A stretch of 7,267 bases of DNA from positions 1-7,267 of the forward strand of contig WRFT01000094.1 in NCBI GenBank assembly GCA_009776385.1, written 5' to 3'. The DNA comes from Clostridia bacterium (GTDB taxonomy: Bacteria > Bacillota > Clostridia > Christensenellales > Aristaeellaceae). The position numbers were made by a program, and so were the translations under genes. Within the stretch, counting starts at the first letter, position 1; each line of letters opens with the position of its first letter. Under the pieces are notes generated by a model. That model was not told the origin of the DNA and did no database searches. It was given only the letters and a program-made list of their open reading frames with translations. Of the stretch, positions 1 to 6,601 are shown piece after piece.

Positions 1-35
1 TCATCGGCGTTATTGTCGTGATGGATCTTATATAG
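1..35 (+). CDS. Possible 3' end of an unidentified upstream gene
   Basis: Reading from base 3, the frame gives the residues IGVIVVMDLI and then a TAG stop at 33-35. The stop touches the valS ribosome binding site (AGGAGGG, 34-40), an arrangement often seen between neighbouring genes in an operon and seen again in this window at the rsmH-rsmI junction. The tail is hydrophobic, but ten codons are too few to identify a family or even to prove coding. The other two frames are less convincing: one stops at 19-21, and the other is the valS frame itself, open to the window edge. This is an inference from position and spacing only. Confidence 0.3.
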   Translation, partial: IGVIVVMDLI

Positions 36-40
36 GAGGG
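34..40 (+). promoter_or_regulatory. Ribosome binding site of valS
   Basis: AGGAGGG lies 6 nt before the ATG at 47. It fixes that ATG as the start, although the frame stays open to the left edge and a second ATG occurs at 53. No promoter, T-box antiterminator motif or T-rich terminator is visible in bases 1-46. Confidence 0.85.
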
Positions 41-46
41 TGTTTT

Positions 47-2686
47 ATGGATATGGAAAAAGCGTATAACCCTAAAGCGATAGAAGATAGTCTTTATCAA
101 GCATGGGAATCATCAGGAGCCTTCAAAGCTGAACGTGTTGAAGGTAAAAAGCCCTTCACCATCGTCATGCCTCCTCCCAATATCACCGGGCAGCTGCATA
201 TGGGGCATGCCATGGATACGATGATGCAGGATGTACCGGCCCGTTTTCATCGCATGAAAGGGGATCCGACACTCTGGCTGCCCGGGACGGATCACGCGTC
301 CATAGCCACGGAGCATAAAATAATCGAAAAAATGGCGGAAGAAGGCCTTACAAAGGAAAGCCTCGGGCGCGAAGGGTTCTTATCCCGAGCGTGGGAGTGG
401 AAAAGGGACTATGCCGGATATATTACAAAACAACTCCGAAAACTGGGTGCCGGATGCGATTGGAGCCGTGAACGTTTTACAATGGATGAGGGCTGCTCAA
501 AGGCTGTGACGGAAGTGTTCCTCCGGCTGCATGAAAAAGGACTCATTTACCGGGGCAACCGTATCGTTCAATGGTGTCCTGTTTGCAAGACCGCTTTATC
601 TGACGCTGAAGTGGAATATGAGCAGCAGGATTCGCATCTTTGGCATATCCGATATCCCGGTCCCGGGGGCTCACGGGGCGTGACGGTGGCGACGACCCGG
701 CCGGAAACCATGTTGGGCGATACCGGGGTTGCCGTACATCCGCAGGATGAACGGTATACCGATTTGGTTGGCGGGCATGTAATTCTTCCGCTGATGAACA
801 GGGATATTCCGGTGGTAGCAGACAGTTATGTAGATAAAGAATTTGGGACGGGAGTGGTAAAAATGACTCCCGCACATGATCCAAACGACTATGAAGTGGC
901 AATGCGTCATAATTTAGCCATTCTGCGTGTCATTCATGACGATGGTACGATGAACGCCAGCGCGGGGCCGTTTGAAGGGTTAACAACACTGGAATGCCGT
1001 CAGCGCGTGGTCAGTGAGCTAACCCGGTTGGGGTTGTTGGAAAAGATTGAGAAGCATACCCATCAAGTAGGCACCTGTTATCGCTGTCATACGACCGTCG
1101 AGCCGATGACAAGCACGCAATGGTTCGTACGCATGAAACCGCTGGCGGAACCCGCGATTCAGGCTGTCCGCGATGGGGAAGTGAAGTTTGTACCGGATCG
1201 CTTTGCCAAAACCTATTTCGATTGGATGGAAAACATCAAAGACTGGTGTATCAGCCGTCAGTTATGGTGGGGGCATCGTATTCCCGCTTGGTACTGCCGT
1301 GACTGCGGCCGGATTACCGTAGGAGCCGCGGCGCCCGCTGTCTGCGCATGCGGCTGCGTGGCTTTTACGCAGGATGAAGACGTACTGGACACATGGTTTT
1401 CCTCTGCGCTTTGGCCTTTCTCCACATTGGGATGGCCCGATAAAACGGAGGACCTCGCTTATTTCTACCCGACCGATATGCTCGTGACCGGATACGATAT
1501 TATTTTCTTTTGGGTTGCGCGCATGGTTTTTTCGGGCATCGCTTATATGGGTAAGCCGCCGTTCCATACCGTGCTGATTCATGGCTTGGTGCGTGATGAC
1601 CAGGGACGAAAAATGTCCAAATCGCTGGGGAATGGCATCGATCCGCTGGAAGTTATTGATAAGTATGGTGCGGACGCTCTCAGGTTTTCGCTTGCCATGG
1701 GGGTCAGCCCCGGTAATGACACGCGTTACTCCATCGAAAAAGCGGAAGCCGCCCGTAATTTCGCCAACAAAATATGGAATGCCTCCCGCTTTGTGTTCAT
1801 GAACGCGCAGGAAGCTATAAACCTTCACGGAAGGCCTTTGGATATAACAGACAAGTGGATACTCTCCGGATTTACCATTGCGGTACGCGAAGTGACCGCG
1901 CATATCAATGAAGGAGACTTCGGCCTGGCGGCACAGAAGATTTACGATTACAGCTGGTCCGAGTTCTGTGACTGGTACATCGAACTGGCCAAGAGCCGTC
2001 TCTTCGGTACGGATGATGATGCTAAGGATACCGTCCGTGCGGTGCTCTTATATGTGTTGGAAGGTATATTAAAACTCCTGCACCCGTTCATGCCTTTTAT
2101 CACCGAGGCGATATATAAATTATTGCCGGGAACGGAAGGTTTTATCATGCATGCCGCGTGGCCCGAGGCAGATCCGGCTTTGTTTTTCCCGGATGAAGCC
2201 GCTCAAATGCAAGGTGTTATGGAAATGATGAAACGCATCAGGAATACGCGTGCCGATGTCAATGTGGCGCCCGGAAAAAAGACGAGGCTGTTCATCATTC
2301 CGGCTGAAGGATATCAACAAATACTCAAGGATTCCACCGCCTTCTTCCAGCGGCTTGTTTGGGCGCAGGATGTCATTGTGGGTGACGGGGGGTTGCTTTT
2401 AAAAGAGAAAACGGTGAGCGGCGCATGCGCCGCGGGTGAGTTTTATATCCCTCTTGGAGACATGGTTGATATCCAAAAAGAGACGCAACGCCTTGAAAAG
2501 GAAATAGACAGAATACGTAAAGAGATTGATCGTGCCTCCGGAATGCTGGCCAATCCCGGGTTTACAGCCAAGGCGGCCGCGCCCGTTATACAGGCGGAAC
2601 GGGATAAGCTTGCGGAAAATAATAAGATTATGGAGGCGCTCAACAGACGCGCTGATGAACTTAAGGGTGAAGCCCATGACGGCTGA
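47..2686 (+). CDS. valS: Valine--tRNA ligase (valyl-tRNA synthetase)
   Basis: This cytoplasmic class I aminoacyl-tRNA synthetase joins valine to tRNA-Val using ATP and edits mischarged threonine. The 879-residue length is normal for bacterial ValRS. The first ATP-binding signature is HMGH at residues 51-54, preceded by PPPNITGQL. The CP1 editing domain carries TTRPETM at 216-222. A cysteine-rich zinc-ribbon-like insert lies near 417-437, and the second ATP signature KMSKS is at 522-526. The anticodon-binding helical domain follows and includes HPFMPFITEAIY. The C-terminal arm from about 807 to 873 is rich in Glu, Lys and Arg and should form the antiparallel coiled coil typical of ValRS. The gene is complete, and its last 11 nt overlap folC. 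The family assignment is firm. Confidence 0.98.
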   Translation: MDMEKAYNPKAIEDSLYQAWESSGAFKAERVEGKKPFTIVMPPPNITGQLHMGHAMDTMMQDVPARFHRMKGDPTLWLPGTDHASIATEHKIIEKMAEEGLTKESLGREGFLSRAWEWKRDYAGYITKQLRKLGAGCDWSRERFTMDEGCSKAVTEVFLRLHEKGLIYRGNRIVQWCPVCKTALSDAEVEYEQQDSHLWHIRYPGPGGSRGVTVATTRPETMLGDTGVAVHPQDERYTDLVGGHVILPLMNRDIPVVADSYVDKEFGTGVVKMTPAHDPNDYEVAMRHNLAILRVIHDDGTMNASAGPFEGLTTLECRQRVVSELTRLGLLEKIEKHTHQVGTCYRCHTTVEPMTSTQWFVRMKPLAEPAIQAVRDGEVKFVPDRFAKTYFDWMENIKDWCISRQLWWGHRIPAWYCRDCGRITVGAAAPAVCACGCVAFTQDEDVLDTWFSSALWPFSTLGWPDKTEDLAYFYPTDMLVTGYDIIFFWVARMVFSGIAYMGKPPFHTVLIHGLVRDDQGRKMSKSLGNGIDPLEVIDKYGADALRFSLAMGVSPGNDTRYSIEKAEAARNFANKIWNASRFVFMNAQEAINLHGRPLDITDKWILSGFTIAVREVTAHINEGDFGLAAQKIYDYSWSEFCDWYIELAKSRLFGTDDDAKDTVRAVLLYVLEGILKLLHPFMPFITEAIYKLLPGTEGFIMHAAWPEADPALFFPDEAAQMQGVMEMMKRIRNTRADVNVAPGKKTRLFIIPAEGYQQILKDSTAFFQRLVWAQDVIVGDGGLLLKEKTVSGACAAGEFYIPLGDMVDIQKETQRLEKEIDRIRKEIDRASGMLANPGFTAKAAAPVIQAERDKLAENNKIMEALNRRADELKGEAHDG
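2418..2433 (+). repeat. Perfect 16-bp palindrome inside valS
   Basis: GCGGCGCATGCGCCGC is identical to its own reverse complement. In RNA it could fold as a 6-bp G/C stem with a CATG loop. It lies over codons 791-796 of valS, just before the C-terminal arm. No T-run follows, so it is not an intrinsic terminator. Function is unknown and chance is possible. Confidence 0.6.
2663..2670 (+). promoter_or_regulatory. Ribosome binding site of folC, inside valS
   Basis: AAGGGTGA lies 5 nt before the ATG at 2676. This favours that start over the in-frame ATG at 2655, where no good purine-rich site is seen, and over the much longer frame open from 2526, which would put 50 unlikely residues in front of the FolC domain. 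Confidence 0.65.
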
Positions 2687-3902
2687 GCAGGTCATAAGCG
2701 CCATACAAGCGGCCCGGTATACAGGCAAAAAAAACGGCCTTGACAATACCGTCATGTTGTTAAACCGTTTGGGCGTCGCGCCGGATGCGGTACACGCCAT
2801 TCATGTGGCGGGTACGAACGGGAAGGGTTCTGTCTGTGCGATGATTGAAAGCGCGTTAAGCGTGGCGGGTTTTCGCACCGGCCTTTTCACTTCTCCCTTT
2901 CTGCAGCGATATAATGAACGTATAGCCATTCAAGGTCAATGCGTATCGGATGAGGATATTGGCGAGTATGGCGCCTTGGTTTTAGAAGCGGGCCGGGATA
3001 TAAATGCGACGGCGTTTGAACTGGGCACGGCGTTGGCATGGTTGATATTTAAAGAAAAGGGGATAGATGTAGCAATTCTTGAAACGGGTTTGGGCGGACG
3101 TCTGGATCCGACAAATGTCATGATACCGCGCTTGTCTGTTATCACAGCGATAGGTTTAGATCATACGGAGGTATTGGGAGATACAATTGAAAAAATCGCT
3201 CGTGAGAAAGCGGGGATTATAAAGCCGGGTGTGCCGGTTGTCGTTTATCCCTGTGCAAACTCTGTGAGGGATATCATAACCGATGCGGCAAAGCGGGCAG
3301 GATCGGAGGTTCTGTTTCTTCGTGACACAGATTTGAGTATCACCCGGTCCGAGATTAACGGGTCTACTGCCCAATGGGCAGGTCTTGCATTGCATATACC
3401 GCTGCCCGGTGAGCATCAATGCCTCAATGCCATGACAGCCGCTGCCGCGCTGCGTAGGTATGGCATAAACGATAAGTGCATTCGGGAAGGGATCTCACGC
3501 TGTGTTTGGCCCGCGCGGCTCGAGTGGGCCGGGAATGTTTTAATTGACGGCGCGCATAACGCGCATGGCGCTCGCTCGCTCAGGTGGTATACGGATTCTT
3601 TCTTAAAAGAAAAGAAACGTGTGTTGATTGTCGGTATGCTTGGCGGGAAACTAACGGAAGAAATGATTAGTGAAATGTCCGCGCTTTCGGATACCGTTAT
3701 CACGGTAACTCCCGCGGCGGATAAAGCCATACCGGCGGGAAAACTGGCTGAGTATTTTAATCATGCGTATGTGTCTGAAAACCTTGCTGCCGCCATCCGT
3801 ACGGCCAATAATCTGGCCGGCGGCGACGGTGTAATTATTATCACCGGCTCGCTCTATTTAGCCGGTGAGGCGCGGACACTCTTAGGCTTGAAACCCAGGT
3901 GA
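2676..3902 (+). CDS. folC: Bifunctional folylpolyglutamate synthase / dihydrofolate synthase
   Basis: This Mur-ligase-family enzyme adds glutamate to dihydropteroate (making dihydrofolate) and extends the polyglutamate tail of folates, using ATP in the cytoplasm. The 408-residue product is near the usual length of about 420-430. The ATP P-loop GTNGKGS is at residues 46-52, and the substrate-loop motif SPFLQRYNERI is at 73-83. ETGLGGRLDPTN is at 136-147, and DHTEVLGDT begins at 162, followed by EKAGIIKPG. The C-terminal domain has ARLE at 280-283, DGAHN at 291-295 and, near the end, GSLYLAGEAR. Whether both activities are present cannot be told from motifs alone. It overlaps valS by 11 nt, so translation is probably coupled, and the valS-folC order is common in Bacillota. 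The stop is TGA at 3900-3902. Confidence 0.96.
   Translation: MTAEQVISAIQAARYTGKKNGLDNTVMLLNRLGVAPDAVHAIHVAGTNGKGSVCAMIESALSVAGFRTGLFTSPFLQRYNERIAIQGQCVSDEDIGEYGALVLEAGRDINATAFELGTALAWLIFKEKGIDVAILETGLGGRLDPTNVMIPRLSVITAIGLDHTEVLGDTIEKIAREKAGIIKPGVPVVVYPCANSVRDIITDAAKRAGSEVLFLRDTDLSITRSEINGSTAQWAGLALHIPLPGEHQCLNAMTAAAALRRYGINDKCIREGISRCVWPARLEWAGNVLIDGAHNAHGARSLRWYTDSFLKEKKRVLIVGMLGGKLTEEMISEMSALSDTVITVTPAADKAIPAGKLAEYFNHAYVSENLAAAIRTANNLAGGDGVIIITGSLYLAGEARTLLGLKPR
3841..3868 (+). repeat. Inverted repeat near the end of folC
   Basis: TCACCGGC (3841-3848) and GCCGGTGA (3861-3868) are perfect 8-bp arms around a 12-nt loop. The left arm could instead pair with CGGTG at 3827-3831, giving a weaker 5-bp alternative stem. 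No T-run follows. The stretch encodes the conserved ITGSLYLAGE region of FolC, so the symmetry may be incidental. Confidence 0.45.
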
Positions 3903-3916
3903 CGATATGCTATTCT
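3888..3916 (+). promoter_or_regulatory. Candidate sigma-A type promoter for rsmH
   Basis: TTGAAA at 3888-3893 matches the -35 consensus at five of six positions. After a 17-nt spacer comes TATTCT at 3911-3916, four of six matches to the -10 consensus, preceded by the extended -10 dinucleotide TG at 3908-3909. Transcription would start near 3923, about 30 nt before the rsmH start. The -35 lies inside the last folC codons. The prediction rests on sequence match alone, but spacing and position are good. Confidence 0.5.
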
Positions 3917-3938
3917 GACCCCGGATATGAATCGGGCG

Positions 3939-3946
3939 AAAGGGTG
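3939..3946 (+). promoter_or_regulatory. Ribosome binding site that decides the rsmH start
   Basis: AAAGGGTG lies 6 nt before the GTG at 3953. The alternative GTG starts at 3899 and 3944 have no comparable site at proper spacing. Confidence 0.65.
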
Positions 3947-3952
3947 TGCGCC

Positions 3953-4876
3953 GTGTCCTTCTACCATAAGCCGGTCATGCTTCAAGAAGCGGTAAGGCTT
4001 ATGAATATTCAAGGCAACGGCGTCTATTTAGACGGTACGTTAGGCGGGGGCGGTCACAGCGAGGCAATTCTTCATGGCGGTGCGCGGTTATTGTACGGCA
4101 TAGATCGTGATCCGGCTGCGATTCGCGCTGCGGGTGCCAGGCTAGCGACATACCCCGGTTTCACCGCCATACACGGCAATTTCCATGACGCGAAGGCGCT
4201 TCTTCAAGCACGCGGGGTAACGCGCCTGGACGGCGCTATTTTAGATTTAGGGGTCTCTTCGCATCAACTGGACACGCTTGAACGTGGTTTTTCTTATCAC
4301 GGCGAAGCACCGCTGGATATGCGGATGGATCCTTCTCAAGGTGAAACAGCCGCACGTTTTTTGGCGCGAGCCGATGAAAAAGCATTAACGAAAACCTTTT
4401 TTGAATACGGCCAGGAGGCTTGGGCCTCGCGCGTCGCGAAGATCATCGTGGAACGGAGGGCTGTCAGCCCATTGTTGACAACGGCGGATTTAGTCGCGGC
4501 GGTCGATAAGGCCATCCCGGCCGCCATACGCAGAAAGTCGGCCGCACATCCGGCGCGCCGTGTTTTTCAAGCGATTCGAATCGCCGTCAATGATGAACTC
4601 GTTCCGTTGGCGCAGGCAATTGAGGATATCATGTCGCTCGTATGTCAAGGCGGACGCGTGATTGTGCTTACCTTCCACTCTTTGGAAGACAGAATTATTA
4701 AAAATGTTTTCCGTACCATGCAAAATCCTTGTATCTGTCCGCCTAAAGCGCCTCTTTGCGTGTGCGGCAGGAAACCTATTGCCAAAACACTGGGGTTGTG
4801 GAAGCCTCAGGAAGATGAAGTAGCCATGAACCCGCGTGCCGCCGGAGCAAAGCTCAGGGCGGCGGAACACATTTAG
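3953..4876 (+). CDS. rsmH: 16S rRNA (cytosine(1402)-N4)-methyltransferase
   Basis: RsmH (MraW) uses S-adenosylmethionine to methylate N4 of C1402 in the decoding centre of 16S rRNA, acting on the small ribosomal subunit. From the GTG at 3953 the product has 307 residues, close to the family norm, and begins SFYHKPVMLQEA, matching the usual F-x-H-K-P-V-M start. The SAM-binding glycine motif LDGTLGGGGHS is at 26-36, followed by YGIDRDP. DLGVSSHQLD and the GFSY region follow. The HPARRVFQAIRIAVNDEL block begins at 199, and TFHSLEDR is at 240-247. A cysteine set (C260, C262, C269, C271) precedes the C-terminal NPRAAGAKLRAAE. The frame is open from a GTG at 3899 that overlaps the folC stop, but those 18 extra residues do not look like RsmH. 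mraZ and ftsL do not flank it, which is unusual. Confidence 0.96.
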   Translation: MSFYHKPVMLQEAVRLMNIQGNGVYLDGTLGGGGHSEAILHGGARLLYGIDRDPAAIRAAGARLATYPGFTAIHGNFHDAKALLQARGVTRLDGAILDLGVSSHQLDTLERGFSYHGEAPLDMRMDPSQGETAARFLARADEKALTKTFFEYGQEAWASRVAKIIVERRAVSPLLTTADLVAAVDKAIPAAIRRKSAAHPARRVFQAIRIAVNDELVPLAQAIEDIMSLVCQGGRVIVLTFHSLEDRIIKNVFRTMQNPCICPPKAPLCVCGRKPIAKTLGLWKPQEDEVAMNPRAAGAKLRAAEHI

Positions 4877-4880
4877 GAGG
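4875..4880 (+). promoter_or_regulatory. Ribosome binding site of rsmI
   Basis: AGGAGG lies 6 nt before the ATG at 4887, and the rsmH stop codon TAG (4874-4876) runs into it. It selects this start over an in-frame ATG at 4836 that lies inside rsmH. Confidence 0.85.
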
Positions 4881-4886
4881 CCGGAT

Positions 4887-5738
4887 ATGGCATCGCTGTA
4901 TGTGGTGGCAACACCCATCGGAAACCTGCGTGATATGACGCCGCGTGCCGTGGAAACACTAAAAAATGTTGCTTTAATTGCGGCGGAGGACACGCGTGTT
5001 ACCGCCAAACTGGCGCGTCATTTTGGCATTCTCACGCCGATGACCAGTTATCATCGGCATAATGAACAGGATAAAACCCCGTATATCCTCGCTAAGATAA
5101 CGGATGAAGGGCTGGACGTCGCTTTGGTATCAGATGCCGGAACACCCGGCATATCCGATCCCGGTCATCGGCTAACCGCCGCTTGCCGCGATAAAGGCAT
5201 TCCTGTTATCGCCATACCCGGCGCAAGCGCTGTCACAGCGGTACTGTCTGTCAGCGGAATGGCGGCAACAGAGTTTGCTTTCTATGGTTTTCTGCCCAGA
5301 GAAAAAAAGGCGCTGCGCGGAAAATTAACGCAAATGTCGCGGGGTATTTCTATCGCTGTCGTCTATGAATCTCCCCATAGGATAGTGGCCTTAATAGAAA
5401 CGCTCCACGCGCTGCTGCCGGATACAATGGTATCCCTCAGCCATGAACTGACCAAGCTTCATGAAACCACCCTATACGGAACAGCGGGAAGCATATTAGA
5501 ACAGATAAAGCAAAATATAAAAGCCGATAAAGGCGAGTACTGCGCCATACTTCAGTTTAAACCGCAGGTAATCCCGAAAGAAAAGGCACCCTGTAATCCG
5601 CCGGAAGCGGAGTTGGTTAAAACCATGCTTGGCGGGCTATCCCTCAGGGAGGCACAGGTAAAGCTGATAGAAGCCGGAGTAAGTAAAAACGCTGCGTATC
5701 GGGCAGGGCTGCGCTTAAAGGAACTTTTTTTATCATGA
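4887..5738 (+). CDS. rsmI: 16S rRNA (cytidine(1402)-2'-O)-methyltransferase
   Basis: RsmI methylates the ribose 2'-OH of C1402 in 16S rRNA with S-adenosylmethionine, the same nucleotide that RsmH modifies on the base. The 283-residue product is of normal length. It has the tetrapyrrole-methylase-like fold signatures: VATPIGNLRD at 7-16, AAEDTR ending at 37, SDAGTPGISDPG at 82-93, and then IPGASA. YESPHRI begins at 160, and LTKLHE follows. The last part, GGLSLREAQVKLIEAGVSKN and beyond, is a helical segment resembling the small C-terminal domain of RsmI. The gene starts 10 nt after rsmH ends, and its stop overlaps the next start as ATGA, so it lies in a tight operon. Confidence 0.96.
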   Translation: MASLYVVATPIGNLRDMTPRAVETLKNVALIAAEDTRVTAKLARHFGILTPMTSYHRHNEQDKTPYILAKITDEGLDVALVSDAGTPGISDPGHRLTAACRDKGIPVIAIPGASAVTAVLSVSGMAATEFAFYGFLPREKKALRGKLTQMSRGISIAVVYESPHRIVALIETLHALLPDTMVSLSHELTKLHETTLYGTAGSILEQIKQNIKADKGEYCAILQFKPQVIPKEKAPCNPPEAELVKTMLGGLSLREAQVKLIEAGVSKNAAYRAGLRLKELFLS

Positions 5739-6580
5739 TACGACGCATTCGGGTATCGCAGATTACATATTTGGTGGCGGAACTGTACATAGCGGCTAAT
5801 AACCGCTTAAGTCCGGATATGAGACGCCTGCTAAGGCAAGCCCGCACTCTGGAAAATCATCAACCGGCAGCGGAGTTAATGGATATACTTAATAAAAACG
5901 CGGATTTAGCGGAATCGGAAGGCATGCCGCTTTGCCAAGATACCGGCATGGCGGTCGTCTTTTGCCAAATCGGCTGCGATGTCCGTTTAACGGGCGGTCA
6001 ATTAAATGAAGCGGTCAATGAGGGAATCCGTTTGGGATGCGAAAAAGGAATGTTAAGAAAATCGGTGGTTGCCGATCCGTTAAGACGTTCCAACACCGGC
6101 GATAACACGCCGGCTGTGTTGCATGTGCGGTTGGTCAGCGGACGCCATGTTACCTTGACAGTGGTTCCCAAGGGGTTCGGCAGCGAAAACATGAGCCGTA
6201 TGACCATGCTTAAACCATCAGACGGGGAAGAAGGCGTCATTGCCTTTGCGGTTCAAACAATTCTAATCGCCGGCGCGAACGCATGCCCTCCGGTCGTACT
6301 CGGCGTGGGTATCGGCGGCAATTTTGAACTGGCGCCCCTGCTGGCCAAGGAAGCGCTGACGCTGCCTATGGACGAATCGAACCCGGACCCTTATTACGCC
6401 GCGTTAGAAAGCGAAATACTCAAGCGCGTTAACCAAACGGGCATTGGCGCGCAAGGCTTTGGCGGTGCTGTAACAGCAATGGGGGTAAGGATTCTTTCTT
6501 ATCCTACCCATATCGCCGGGTTACCCGTGGCGGTGAATGTGGGCTGCCACGCCTCACGGCATGCATCCGGTGTTTTATAA
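5735..6580 (+). CDS. fumA: Fumarate hydratase, class I, alpha subunit
   Basis: This is the N-terminal-type subunit of the two-subunit class I fumarase, which reversibly hydrates fumarate to (S)-malate with an oxygen-sensitive [4Fe-4S] cluster. It has 281 residues, the usual size for a separate alpha subunit. The three cluster cysteines are recognisable: C67 in PLCQDTGM, C184 in ACPPVVLGVGIGG and C271 in VNVGCHASRH. Conserved KSVVADPLRR, NTGDNTPA and PKGFGSENMS lie between the first two. The N-terminus, with VSQIT close to the start, supports the ATG at 5735. That ATG overlaps the rsmI stop, with AAAGGAA at 5717-5723 as a somewhat distant ribosome binding site. L-tartrate dehydratase subunit TtdA is a close relative and cannot be fully excluded. 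The symbol is used for the alpha subunit, not for the fused E. coli FumA. Confidence 0.9.
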   Translation: MIRRIRVSQITYLVAELYIAANNRLSPDMRRLLRQARTLENHQPAAELMDILNKNADLAESEGMPLCQDTGMAVVFCQIGCDVRLTGGQLNEAVNEGIRLGCEKGMLRKSVVADPLRRSNTGDNTPAVLHVRLVSGRHVTLTVVPKGFGSENMSRMTMLKPSDGEEGVIAFAVQTILIAGANACPPVVLGVGIGGNFELAPLLAKEALTLPMDESNPDPYYAALESEILKRVNQTGIGAQGFGGAVTAMGVRILSYPTHIAGLPVAVNVGCHASRHASGVL

Positions 6581-6601
6581 ATATCATGAAAGGATTGCGG
6601 T

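Noticed and set aside
1262..1903. A 213-codon open frame on the minus strand inside valS
   Set aside because: It lies wholly opposite highly conserved valS sequence, including the KMSKS region, has no ribosome binding site that I can see and resembles no family. It is a shadow of the real gene.
2526..2675. N-terminal extension of folC from an ATG at 2526
   Set aside because: The 50 extra residues are Pro/Arg-rich out-of-frame translation of the valS C-terminal arm, and FolC domain similarity begins right after the ATG at 2676.
3927..3995. A 22-codon frame (start MNRAKGCAPC) overlapping the rsmH start, as a possible leader peptide
   Set aside because: It would begin about 4 nt after the predicted transcription start with no ribosome binding site, and it shows no regulatory codon run. 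Most likely chance.
4490..5008. A 172-codon minus-strand frame across the rsmH-rsmI junction
   Set aside because: It is antisense to two well-supported genes and their ribosome binding site, and it has no recognisable domain.
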